NCBI GenBank assembly: GCA_027020105.1
Contig: JALUVW010000072.1
Location: 1 to 9,759, forward strand
Source of the DNA: Candidatus Falkowiibacteriota bacterium
GTDB lineage: Bacteria; Patescibacteriota; Patescibacteriia; Patescibacteriales; SZUA-104
Reading direction: 5' to 3'
DNA: 9,759 nt
Shown here: piece by piece, positions 1 through 5,544 of the stretch
Layout: every line of letters starts with the position of its first letter
How positions within the stretch are numbered: position 1 is the first letter of the stretch
The notes under the pieces: generated by a model
What the model was told of the DNA's origin: nothing
The model's input: only the letters and a program-made list of their open reading frames with translations
The model's database searches: none
Program-made: the position numbers and the translations under genes

Positions 1-2025
1 ATAGCCAAGACCAACAAAAATTTGGCCGAGTTTTTACGTTCGGAAAAAATAAAATTAAGCCCGAAACTGATTAACGCCACAATCGGAGTTATTTACGAAA
101 ACAACCTTTATTTCGCCAATACCGGAAAAAACAAGGCTTTCCTTATTTATAACCGCGGAGAAGAAGGAGTGAAAAAATACGGTATGGCGGACGTAATCAA
201 ACAATCCGAAGAAACGGATAAAAAAACGGCCGTCAACTCAAACAAACTGTTTACCAGCGTTATTTCCGGCCGTATCCCGAAAAATTGCTATTTCGTTTTC
301 GCCAACGAAGCTCTGCCGGAATACATCTCCGGCAAACAAATGATGGAAATCATCACCACTCTCCCTCCCGCGAGCGCGGCCGAGCAAATTAAAAATTCCC
401 TGTCTGAAATCAATCATTATGTTTCTTTTCTGGGAATTATCATAAAAAATACCACCGGAGTTGCGGAGACAAGGCAGCGCCTCGCCTCCACGGCGGAGAA
501 GCCGTCCACTCCGGAATCAATTTCCAGCCTAAACAAGATAGAGGAAAAAACGGAAAAACTGCTGACGCCGAAAGGCTTGATAAATTTCAAAAAATGGCCC
601 AGGCTCTTAAGCGCGCTGAACCCGGCGGCAATACTGCCAAAAACCGCCGGAAAGCAATTCGGGGCGGACGCTCTCAAGGATAAGATATTCTTTAAAAAGA
701 AAGCCGCCGTACCGCGCGCCAAGAAAATCGTTTCCGCCGTAAAAAATTTTATTCTCCATTTGGCAAATCTGATAATTTACGCGCTTAAATCGGTTACTGA
801 TAAAGAAAAGCTGCTTATGGCGGCCGCGAAAATAAAATCGCTCCCAAGGATGCTTAACGGAAAAATCCGCGGCTTATCCGGATGGTTCGGAAGTTTAAGC
901 AAGAAAAATAAAATATTGCTCGCGGTGGCATTGGGCTCAATCTTTCTGCTTCTGCAAAACTTACTGGTGTTAAGCATTAAAAACAATGAAATTAAAAAAG
1001 AAAAGGCTTACGCGGATTTAATCAAACCGATTGAGCAAAAACAAAACCAAGTAGCGGCCAGCCTCCTCTACGGCAACGAAGATAACGCCAAGAAACTGCT
1101 TGCCGAAATAAAGGAATTGCTCGCCAAACTTCCGCGCGAAACCGATGAACAAGTGGCGCGATATAAAATTTACGAAAAAAAATTAAACGAACAGTTGGAA
1201 AAGGTAATGCATGTGATAAGGATTGAAAACCCCAAAGAATTGGCCGTATTTTCCAACTTAAATCCGAACGCCGACCCGACAAACTTAATCCTGTCTCCGG
1301 ACGGAAAGATTTACGCCGGCGATTCCGGCCAAAAAACAATTTACAGTCTTGACGTGTCAAATAATTTGATTACGGCGATTGCCGGTTTAAGTCAAGAAAT
1401 AAAATTGCTTAAATATCCGATTGTGTCAAAAAACGGCAATATATACTATTTTAACGGCAATACCGTTGTCCGATTAAACGCGAAAACGGAGGAAATAAGC
1501 TTATTGCCCGTTAACATTCCCGGCGATCCGCAAAATATCGCGGCCGCCGCCGGATACAACAATAGGTTGTATTTACTGGATAAACAAAAAAACCAAATAT
1601 ACCGCTTTAACGAAAGAGGGTCGGAATTCGGCGCGGCCGCGGAGTGGATGAAGGATGAGGCGAATTTTTCCAATGCCGTCGGCATATCCATTGACGGGCG
1701 TATTTACGTCCTCCTGTCCGACGGACGACTGCTGAAATATTTAAGGGGGAAAAAAGAGGATTTCTCCTTGGATATTGTTGAGCCGGCGATTGAACAAGCC
1801 GCCAAGGTTTTTGTTTCCAAAAAGCTGGAATATATTTACATCTTGGAGCCGTCCAAACAGCGGCTGGTCGTCTTTAACAAGAACGGCGATTTTTTGACGC
1901 AATACCGTGCCGATAAATTTACCGATTTGAAAGATTTCGCGGTTGACGAGCGGGCAAAAAAAATATACTTCTTAAACGGCAGCTCGGTGTATGAAGTGGA
2001 AGCAACGCATTTTGAACAACCGTAA
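1..2025 (+). CDS. Membrane protein: degenerate PP2C-like domain, TM helix, helical stalk and beta-propeller (5' end cut)
   Basis: The frame is open to the left edge, so the TTG at 22-24 is probably not the true start; residues below count from it. Residues about 15-140 read like the second half of a PP2C phosphatase: strands around INATIGVIYENNLYFAN, then a segment like the usual 'GDxLLLxSDGL' region. The acidic metal ligands are missing: GDS is GKN (35-37), SDGL is ANEAL (94-98), and DNxT is replaced near NHYVS (131-135). A polar, Lys-rich linker follows, then one hydrophobic helix at about 298-318, a helical probably coiled-coil stalk (about 320-405), and from about 410 a repeated beta pattern (for example SPDGKIYAGD) typical of NHL/YVTN propellers. 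Inferred topology: cytoplasmic pseudophosphatase and external propeller, suggesting a sensor or scaffold. Partner unknown. The PP2C assignment is moderate; the TM and propeller are firmer. A terminator follows the stop. Confidence 0.72.
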   Translation: MAKTNKNLAEFLRSEKIKLSPKLINATIGVIYENNLYFANTGKNKAFLIYNRGEEGVKKYGMADVIKQSEETDKKTAVNSNKLFTSVISGRIPKNCYFVFANEALPEYISGKQMMEIITTLPPASAAEQIKNSLSEINHYVSFLGIIIKNTTGVAETRQRLASTAEKPSTPESISSLNKIEEKTEKLLTPKGLINFKKWPRLLSALNPAAILPKTAGKQFGADALKDKIFFKKKAAVPRAKKIVSAVKNFILHLANLIIYALKSVTDKEKLLMAAAKIKSLPRMLNGKIRGLSGWFGSLSKKNKILLAVALGSIFLLLQNLLVLSIKNNEIKKEKAYADLIKPIEQKQNQVAASLLYGNEDNAKKLLAEIKELLAKLPRETDEQVARYKIYEKKLNEQLEKVMHVIRIENPKELAVFSNLNPNADPTNLILSPDGKIYAGDSGQKTIYSLDVSNNLITAIAGLSQEIKLLKYPIVSKNGNIYYFNGNTVVRLNAKTEEISLLPVNIPGDPQNIAAAAGYNNRLYLLDKQKNQIYRFNERGSEFGAAAEWMKDEANFSNAVGISIDGRIYVLLSDGRLLKYLRGKKEDFSLDIVEPAIEQAAKVFVSKKLEYIYILEPSKQRLVVFNKNGDFLTQYRADKFTDLKDFAVDERAKKIYFLNGSSVYEVEATHFEQP

Positions 2026-2044
2026 CCTAAAACACCACAATCAA

Positions 2045-2082
2045 AAAGAAACTAAGTCTCCAATTGGAGACTTAGTCTCTTT
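2045..2082. terminator. Bidirectional intrinsic terminator between converging genes
   Basis: Positions 2051-2076 form a perfect inverted repeat: 11-nt arms ACTAAGTCTCC and GGAGACTTAGT around AATT. After one mismatch the pairing continues with AAAGA against TCTTT. On the - strand the hairpin is followed by TTTCTTTTT; on the + strand by TCTCTTTGTCTT. It lies between the + strand gene ending at 2025 and the - strand gene ending at 2110, so it can stop both transcripts. Confidence 0.85.
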
Positions 2083-2109
2083 GTCTTAACGGGAATTGAC
2101 GGCAATCCC

Positions 2110-2469
2110 CTAATATAAGTCTTTCCTGTTTTTCCAGTCGCTTTCCGTTTTTTTGGGCGCTATTTTGCTTAATTTTTCCATATACTTGATAACTTGCGCC
2201 CTGGTGAACTTTATTTTCGCCTCATCCAATATCTCCATAGCCCTTTTTAACATCGGAATCTCTTCCTTGGCCCGCATCGGTTCCGGCAATTTCGCCAACG
2301 CCGGCCTGTGCCTGCCGCAGGCCGAAAGAAAAAATATCAAATCAATTTCCTTCCTCCTATTCTTCCAATTTTCGGCAAGACTCAAAACCAAAGCTTCAAA
2401 CGGATCTTTTTCCGGTTCCGGACTCGGCTCCATATCCGAATATAAATCCGGTTGTTTTTCATCCAACAT
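2110..2469 (-). CDS. Hypothetical protein, 119 aa, unknown function
   Basis: I do not recognise this family. The protein is soluble and highly charged, with no signal peptide or membrane helix. The first 25 residues are acidic and Pro-rich (MLDEKQPDLYSDMEPSPEPE) and probably disordered. The rest is predicted mainly helical, including LAENWKNRRKEIDLIFFL and a C-terminal helical pair around KRAMEILDEAKIKFTRAQV that resembles a small helical-bundle or DNA-binding tail, though this is only an impression. It ends in a basic region. The start is ATG; an in-frame Met13 is an alternative. There is no Shine-Dalgarno sequence. It was chosen over the overlapping + strand frame because its composition is protein-like, it runs with the other - strand genes, and it ends just before a terminator. 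The palindrome GCCTGC-C-GCAGGC (2310-2322) lies inside it. Confidence 0.6.
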   Translation of the reverse strand: MLDEKQPDLYSDMEPSPEPEKDPFEALVLSLAENWKNRRKEIDLIFFLSACGRHRPALAKLPEPMRAKEEIPMLKRAMEILDEAKIKFTRAQVIKYMEKLSKIAPKKTESDWKNRKDLY

Positions 2470-2484
2470 ATTAATATTCTTTAT

Positions 2485-2532
2485 TTCTACCGAGCTTTAG
2501 CTCAGGATTTCGCGGCCTAAAGGCCGGTAGAA
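2485..2532. repeat. 48-bp palindromic element (short form) with CTTTAG/CTAAAG hairpins
   Basis: The element is bounded by inverted 8-mers TTCTACCG (2485-2492) and CGGTAGAA (2525-2532). Inside are two small hairpins, GAGC-TTTA-GCTC (2492-2503) and GGCC-TAAA-GGCC (2514-2525), separated by ten bases. Their loops, TTTA and TAAA, are complementary to each other. The same two hairpins and nearly the same ends recur at 8619-8717 with a longer hairpin between them, so this is a dispersed repeat, REP- or MITE-like in form. No transposase is nearby. Confidence 0.8.
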
Positions 2533-2713
2533 TTAAAGTTTCTATTATTATTTAGTCTTATAATAAAAGATAATATGACTCTTAAATGTTAATTAAAATT
2601 TTTTGCATATTTTATAAAAAAGAATGGCAGTATGGACAGTTTACCATTTTTTTGCCTTATTTTCAATGCCTCCGGGCCGGGCGGAATTGCTTTCATCGCT
2701 TCCCCCGTTAAAC

Positions 2714-2752
2714 AAAAATATCGCTTATTTCAATAAAATAAGCGATATTTTT
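2714..2752 (-). terminator. Intrinsic terminator downstream of tRNA-Gln
   Basis: This is a perfect 17-bp inverted repeat (arms 2714-2730 and 2736-2752) with a 5-nt loop. On the - strand the outer part of the stem ends in TTTTT and continues GTTT, which is a good U-tract. It begins 10 nt after the tRNA 3' end and probably ends the tRNA transcript, which may also carry dnaX. The sequence is symmetrical enough to work in both directions. Confidence 0.85.
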
Positions 2753-2762
2753 CGGCAAAACT

Positions 2763-2836
2763 TGGCTCGGGGACAGGGATTCGAACCCCGATTAACTGGA
2801 CCAGAACCAGTCGTCCTACCATTAGACGATCCCCGA
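2763..2836 (-). tRNA. tRNA-Gln (anticodon CUG), CCA encoded
   Basis: The full cloverleaf can be read on the - strand. The acceptor stem TCGGGGA pairs with TCCCCGA; the D arm is GTCT/GGAC; the anticodon stem ACTGG/CCAGT holds loop TTCTGGT with anticodon CTG (2802-2804), which reads the Gln codon CAG; the T arm is CGGGG-TTCGAAT-CCCTG with one G-T pair. The discriminator is G, as is usual for tRNA-Gln, and CCA is encoded at 2765-2763. Length is 74 nt with no intron and a short variable loop. The 5' end lies 45 nt after the dnaX stop, so it may be co-transcribed with dnaX or use a promoter in that gap. Confidence 0.96.
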
Positions 2837-2881
2837 ATTTTTAAATAATCCAAGCCCGCGAGCCGTAAGCCGCAAACTTAA

Positions 2882-4567
2882 CTAACCGATTATCCTTCCT
2901 CCAAACGTATTAAGCAAATTGTTAATCATACCGCCCTGTCCGTCCTCCGAAGCGGAATCGGCCGAAGCGCCCTTGTCATTGTCGGAGACTTCCGTTTCCG
3001 CGCCGTTTGCCTCCTGTCGCCCGTTATCCGTTGTCCGGACATTCAGTCCTTCGTCAACCACCGCTTCAATGGCGAAAGGCGCGTTATACACTTCTCCCAA
3101 GACCTTTTCAATTATTGACCTTATGTTCTCGTCGTCAACCCTATCCTTGTGGAATTTGTATTTAAAAGCCAGGCATAACCGGGTATCGCTTATCCGCCTT
3201 GGCTCGCAAACGCGCAAAATAAAAGACAAGGAATGGTTGTATTTCTTTACTTTAACGAGCACTTCGTTCCACTTGGCCAATATGCCGTCTTTGCCTATGT
3301 TTTTTTCGGCGGCGCTCGCCGACGGCGGCGCCGATTGATTGGCCGGAGGCGCGGCCGCGTCCGTTTTGCCGCTTTGGCCTGCCGGAGAATCAGTTTTCGC
3401 CGCCGGCGGCAAAGGATTGCGGGCGATACTCGCCCGAAGCGAGTTAACAGCGGCCGGCGGCCGAGGGTCGGCCGCCGCCGAGCATAAACGAATAACGGCC
3501 AACTCAACAGGCAGTTGGGCCGCGAAACTTTCCTTAAGCTCATTTCCGGCCCTGACGAATTCTTCAATAAAAAGAACCGTTTGCTCCGGTGTTAAATCCT
3601 TGCTCGCTTCATTCGCCTTAATTTCCAATCCTTCGCCCAATTCCGCGCCCAGCCTCTCGGCTAAGGCGGGGCTAATTTTGGCAAACATAATTTTTCTCAA
3701 AACCTCAATCAAATCGTTTAAAAATGTCTTCAAGTCAATTCCTTGGTCAATTAAATTATTAACAAGCCCCAACGCCGAAGCGGCGTCTTTTCTCGCCAAT
3801 AAGCCGATTAAATTTATTATCTCCCCCAAATCGCTCCTCGGAATGACCAAATCCGCTTCCGCGCGCGTTATTTCCTTTCCTCCCACGGAAATAATTTGTC
3901 CGAGCAAACTCTCCGCGTCTCTCATATGCCCTTCGGATTGGCGGGCTATGGCCTCCAGAATGGATTTGTCAATATTGATTTTTTCCGTCTTGGCGATATA
4001 GCTTAATTTTTTAACGACGTCATTAACGCTGATGCGTCTAAAGTCAAACCGCTGGCAACGGGAAATTATGGTGGTCGGAACCTTATGGATTTCCGTGGTG
4101 CAAAGAATAAACATAACATACTCCGGCGGCTCCTCCAAAACTTTCAACAAGGCGTTGAAGGCGGAAACGGAAAGCATATGAGCCTCGTCTATGATGAATA
4201 CTTTGTATTTCAACCGAGTGGGCGTTACTCTCGCCTGGGCGATGATATTTTCCCTGACATTGTCAACTCCGGTATGGCTGGCCGCGTCTATTTCAATGAT
4301 GTCCAAACTTCTTCCCGCTTTTATCTCATCGCAGCTTGAGCATTTATCGCACGGTTCGCGCTCCCCTTCCTTCCTGTCCAAACAATTAATCGCCTTTGCC
4401 AATACGCGCGCCAAAGTCGTTTTTCCGACAGCCCTCGGACCGCAAAAAAGATAAGCATGCGCCAGTTTGCCCGACTCTATCTCGTGCTCAAGCGTCAATT
4501 TTATATGATTTTGGCCGACCACTTCCTCAAAGTTGCGCGGACGGTATTTTCTGTATAATGTAGCCAT
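2882..4567 (-). CDS. dnaX: DNA polymerase III subunit gamma/tau (clamp-loader ATPase)
   Basis: This is the ATPase core of the clamp loader that opens the sliding clamp and places it on primed DNA. The 561-aa product starts with the family hallmark MATLYRKYRPRNFEEVVGQ. It has Walker A GPRAVGKT (43-50), a four-Cys zinc module (C62, C73, C76, C79), Walker B VFIIDEAH (123-130) and the SRC motif (169-171). The lid and collar domains run to about residue 360. A low-complexity Ala/Pro/Ser linker (about 365-425) follows, then a C-terminal domain beginning KWNEVLVKVKKYNHSL, and a disordered acidic tail ending NNLLNTFGGRIIG. The linker DNA is markedly GC-rich and holds an A7 run behind a hairpin (separate entry), a possible frameshift site. 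There is no Shine-Dalgarno sequence; the ATG is fixed by the conserved N-terminus. It lies downstream of the acidic protein gene after a 91-nt hairpin-rich gap. Confidence 0.97.
   Translation of the reverse strand: MATLYRKYRPRNFEEVVGQNHIKLTLEHEIESGKLAHAYLFCGPRAVGKTTLARVLAKAINCLDRKEGEREPCDKCSSCDEIKAGRSLDIIEIDAASHTGVDNVRENIIAQARVTPTRLKYKVFIIDEAHMLSVSAFNALLKVLEEPPEYVMFILCTTEIHKVPTTIISRCQRFDFRRISVNDVVKKLSYIAKTEKINIDKSILEAIARQSEGHMRDAESLLGQIISVGGKEITRAEADLVIPRSDLGEIINLIGLLARKDAASALGLVNNLIDQGIDLKTFLNDLIEVLRKIMFAKISPALAERLGAELGEGLEIKANEASKDLTPEQTVLFIEEFVRAGNELKESFAAQLPVELAVIRLCSAAADPRPPAAVNSLRASIARNPLPPAAKTDSPAGQSGKTDAAAPPANQSAPPSASAAEKNIGKDGILAKWNEVLVKVKKYNHSLSFILRVCEPRRISDTRLCLAFKYKFHKDRVDDENIRSIIEKVLGEVYNAPFAIEAVVDEGLNVRTTDNGRQEANGAETEVSDNDKGASADSASEDGQGGMINNLLNTFGGRIIG
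3300..3332 (-). promoter_or_regulatory. Candidate slippage/frameshift signal in dnaX (hairpin, 4 nt, A7)
   Basis: On the coding strand a GC-rich hairpin (3332-3311: GGCGC/GCGCC outer stem, CGCC/GGCG inner stem, one bulged A, loop GTC) is followed by GCCG and then seven A's (3306-3300). Read in frame as GAA AAA AAC, this contains the heptamer A AAA AAC. A -1 shift meets TAA at 3252-3254 (438-aa product); a +1 shift meets TAG at 3295-3297 (423 aa). Both remove the C-terminal domain, like E. coli gamma (431 aa). Function is inferred. Confidence 0.4.
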
Positions 4568-4577
4568 ATATTGGTTG

Positions 4578-4669
4578 AAAGTTTGTAGGGTTAGAAAGTT
4601 TATAAAGTTAAAAGTTCATAAAACAACAATTTTATGAACTTTACGGACTTGATAAACTTTACAAGCTTT
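4578..4669. repeat. Convergent 9-nt repeats forming nested inverted repeats upstream of dnaX
   Basis: On the - strand four related 9-mers follow one another in exact 9-nt steps: AAGCTTGTA, AAGTTTATC, AAGTCCGTA, AAGTTCATA (4668 down to 4633). On the + strand the same words return as AAGTTTGTA (4579), AAGTTTATA (4596), a short AAGTTAA (4605) and AAGTTCATA (4612). The two sides meet in a perfect 13-bp inverted repeat (4611-4623 and 4630-4642, loop CAACAA). Outer pairs 4595-4603/4652-4660 and 4578-4586/4661-4669 (one mismatch) extend the fold. It overlaps the 3' end of the upstream gene. Confidence 0.75.
4599..4626 (-). promoter_or_regulatory. Weak candidate promoter for dnaX
   Basis: On the - strand TTGTTT (4626-4621) and TATAAA (4604-4599) are 16 nt apart, about 30 nt before the dnaX ATG. 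Both hexamers lie inside the inverted-repeat structure, so folding and promoter use could compete. The region is AT-rich, so a chance match is quite possible; dnaX may be read through from the promoter at 5483-5511. Confidence 0.3.
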
Positions 4670-5453
4670 TAGTCCTGACAATGTTCTCAATCGCCGCCCA
4701 CTTGCTTTCGCCGGACTTGGGAATCAATATCACCGCTTCATCTCCCGGCTCTCCCTTGAAATAAGTTACGCTGGCGGTCAAGACATGCCATTTGCGGCTG
4801 TCGCTCCTCACGTAAAAACCGCCGTCGCTTCCTTTTTCCAATTTGCCGACAAGGCGCGACCGATCTATCGGGCTTATTTGTTTGTAGATAAATGTCCCCT
4901 TGGGGGTGATGGTTAATTTTAAAATATCGCCTTCAACCAATTTTGATTTGGAGGCGTAATTGGCCGGCACGCCGTATTGCTTGCCGTCCGGGCCAATCAT
5001 ATTTTCGCCGTCAAAAACGCCTTCAATGATTTTGCCGTTTCCGGCGCCGGCTTCGTTCGGCTCAAAGCTTTCATCAGCCGTTTGCCCGATCCCGATTAGC
5101 GCCTCATCATCTTCCGTCATAAAACCGGACAATATACCGGATAATTTTTCGCTGTTTTCCTTGATATTGGACAGCAATTTCTTGGCCAAAATCGCTTTTG
5201 ATTTTGGTATAACCACGCTGTCGCGCGCGGAATCGCCCGAAACATCTCGCGAATCTCCGCTCAAACCCTCATCGCCATCCGCTTCTTCCTCTTTTTTCGT
5301 TTTTATCTCGTTATCCGAATTGCTTGAAACAGATTCAAGAAGATTGTCAAGAAAAATCTCTTTATCTTCCTCCAATTCACCGTTGTCTTCATTGTCAACG
5401 CCGTCAAGGTCGCCGACATAACCGACGGTTTTGTTTTTGTTTTCATCACTCAT
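4659..5453 (-). CDS. Uncharacterised acidic protein with a C-terminal beta-rich domain
   Basis: The family name is unknown to me. The 264-aa protein has three parts. Residues 1-80 are very acidic and low-complexity (Asp, Glu, Ser, Asn), almost certainly disordered. Residues about 82-112 form a likely amphipathic helix (IPKSKAILAKKLLSNIKENS). Residues 140-264 form a compact, probably all-beta domain with glycine turns (GPDGKQYGVPANYASKSK, GDILKLTITPKGTFIYKQ, TASVTYFKGEPGDEAVIL, ending ESKWAAIENI). The pattern resembles an OB-fold or small beta-barrel, and from memory similar hypothetical proteins occur in other Parcubacteria; neither point was tested. There is no signal peptide or membrane helix. 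The ATG lies about 30 nt after a strong -10 box, which fixes the start; there is no Shine-Dalgarno sequence. It is the first gene after that promoter, with dnaX next. Confidence 0.88.
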   Translation of the reverse strand: MSDENKNKTVGYVGDLDGVDNEDNGELEEDKEIFLDNLLESVSSNSDNEIKTKKEEEADGDEGLSGDSRDVSGDSARDSVVIPKSKAILAKKLLSNIKENSEKLSGILSGFMTEDDEALIGIGQTADESFEPNEAGAGNGKIIEGVFDGENMIGPDGKQYGVPANYASKSKLVEGDILKLTITPKGTFIYKQISPIDRSRLVGKLEKGSDGGFYVRSDSRKWHVLTASVTYFKGEPGDEAVILIPKSGESKWAAIENIVRTKSL

Positions 5454-5482
5454 ATTTTTTGTTTTAATTTTTAAGTGTTTGT

Positions 5483-5511
5483 ATTATATAAAACTTCCGG
5501 CGGCTTGTAAA
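5483..5511 (-). promoter_or_regulatory. Sigma70-type promoter for the acidic protein gene (and perhaps dnaX)
   Basis: On the - strand TTTACA (5511-5506) and a perfect TATAAT (5488-5483) are separated by exactly 17 nt. Transcription would start near 5475, giving a leader of roughly 20-25 nt, A-rich and without a Shine-Dalgarno sequence. It lies between the rseP stop and the next ATG, so the acidic protein gene and dnaX can be transcribed independently of rseP. It is the best promoter match in the window. Confidence 0.8.
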
Positions 5512-5519
5512 CACTCGCC

Positions 5520-5544
5520 TCGGCTTCGGGCCGACGCGAAAGCG
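5520..5544 (-). terminator. Small GC-rich hairpins after rseP, possible weak terminator
   Basis: Directly after the rseP stop the - strand has CGC-TTTC-GCG and then TCGGC-CCGAA-GCCGA (5534-5520). There is no U-tract, so this is not a standard intrinsic terminator. It could slow polymerase or simply mark the 3' end ahead of the next promoter. Confidence 0.3.

Larger units (their letters stand above)
2470..2762. other. Gene-free gap with a palindromic repeat, AT-rich DNA and a terminator
   Basis: About 290 bases between the 119-aa gene and tRNA-Gln. It holds the 48-bp palindromic element (2485-2532), very AT-rich DNA (2533-2640) and the tRNA terminator (2714-2752). The AT-rich part could carry the promoter of the 119-aa gene on the - strand; TATAAG and TTTAAG hexamers occur at a spacing of about 18, but no hexamer pair is convincing. 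I see no credible gene here. Confidence 0.6.

Noticed and set aside
2153..2500. 115-aa + strand frame overlapping the 119-aa gene
   Set aside because: Hydrophobic, Ser-rich composition typical of an antisense frame; it runs into the palindromic element and has no supporting context.
2624..2848. 74-aa + strand frame over the tRNA
   Set aside because: It crosses both the tRNA terminator and tRNA-Gln on the opposite strand, so it is not a credible gene.
3233..3567. Arg-rich open frames on both strands over the dnaX linker
   Set aside because: They are by-products of the GC-rich Ala/Pro linker codons read in other frames; poly-Arg composition and no domain.
3339..4001. 220-aa open frame on the + strand opposite dnaX
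   Set aside because: It is a shadow of the dnaX codons: dnaX has all family motifs over this range, while this frame is low-complexity Ser/Ala/Leu with no recognisable domain.
4960..5421. 153-aa + strand frame opposite the acidic protein
   Set aside because: Ser/Pro-rich mirror of Asp/Glu codons; the - strand frame has a strong promoter and a globular C-terminal domain.
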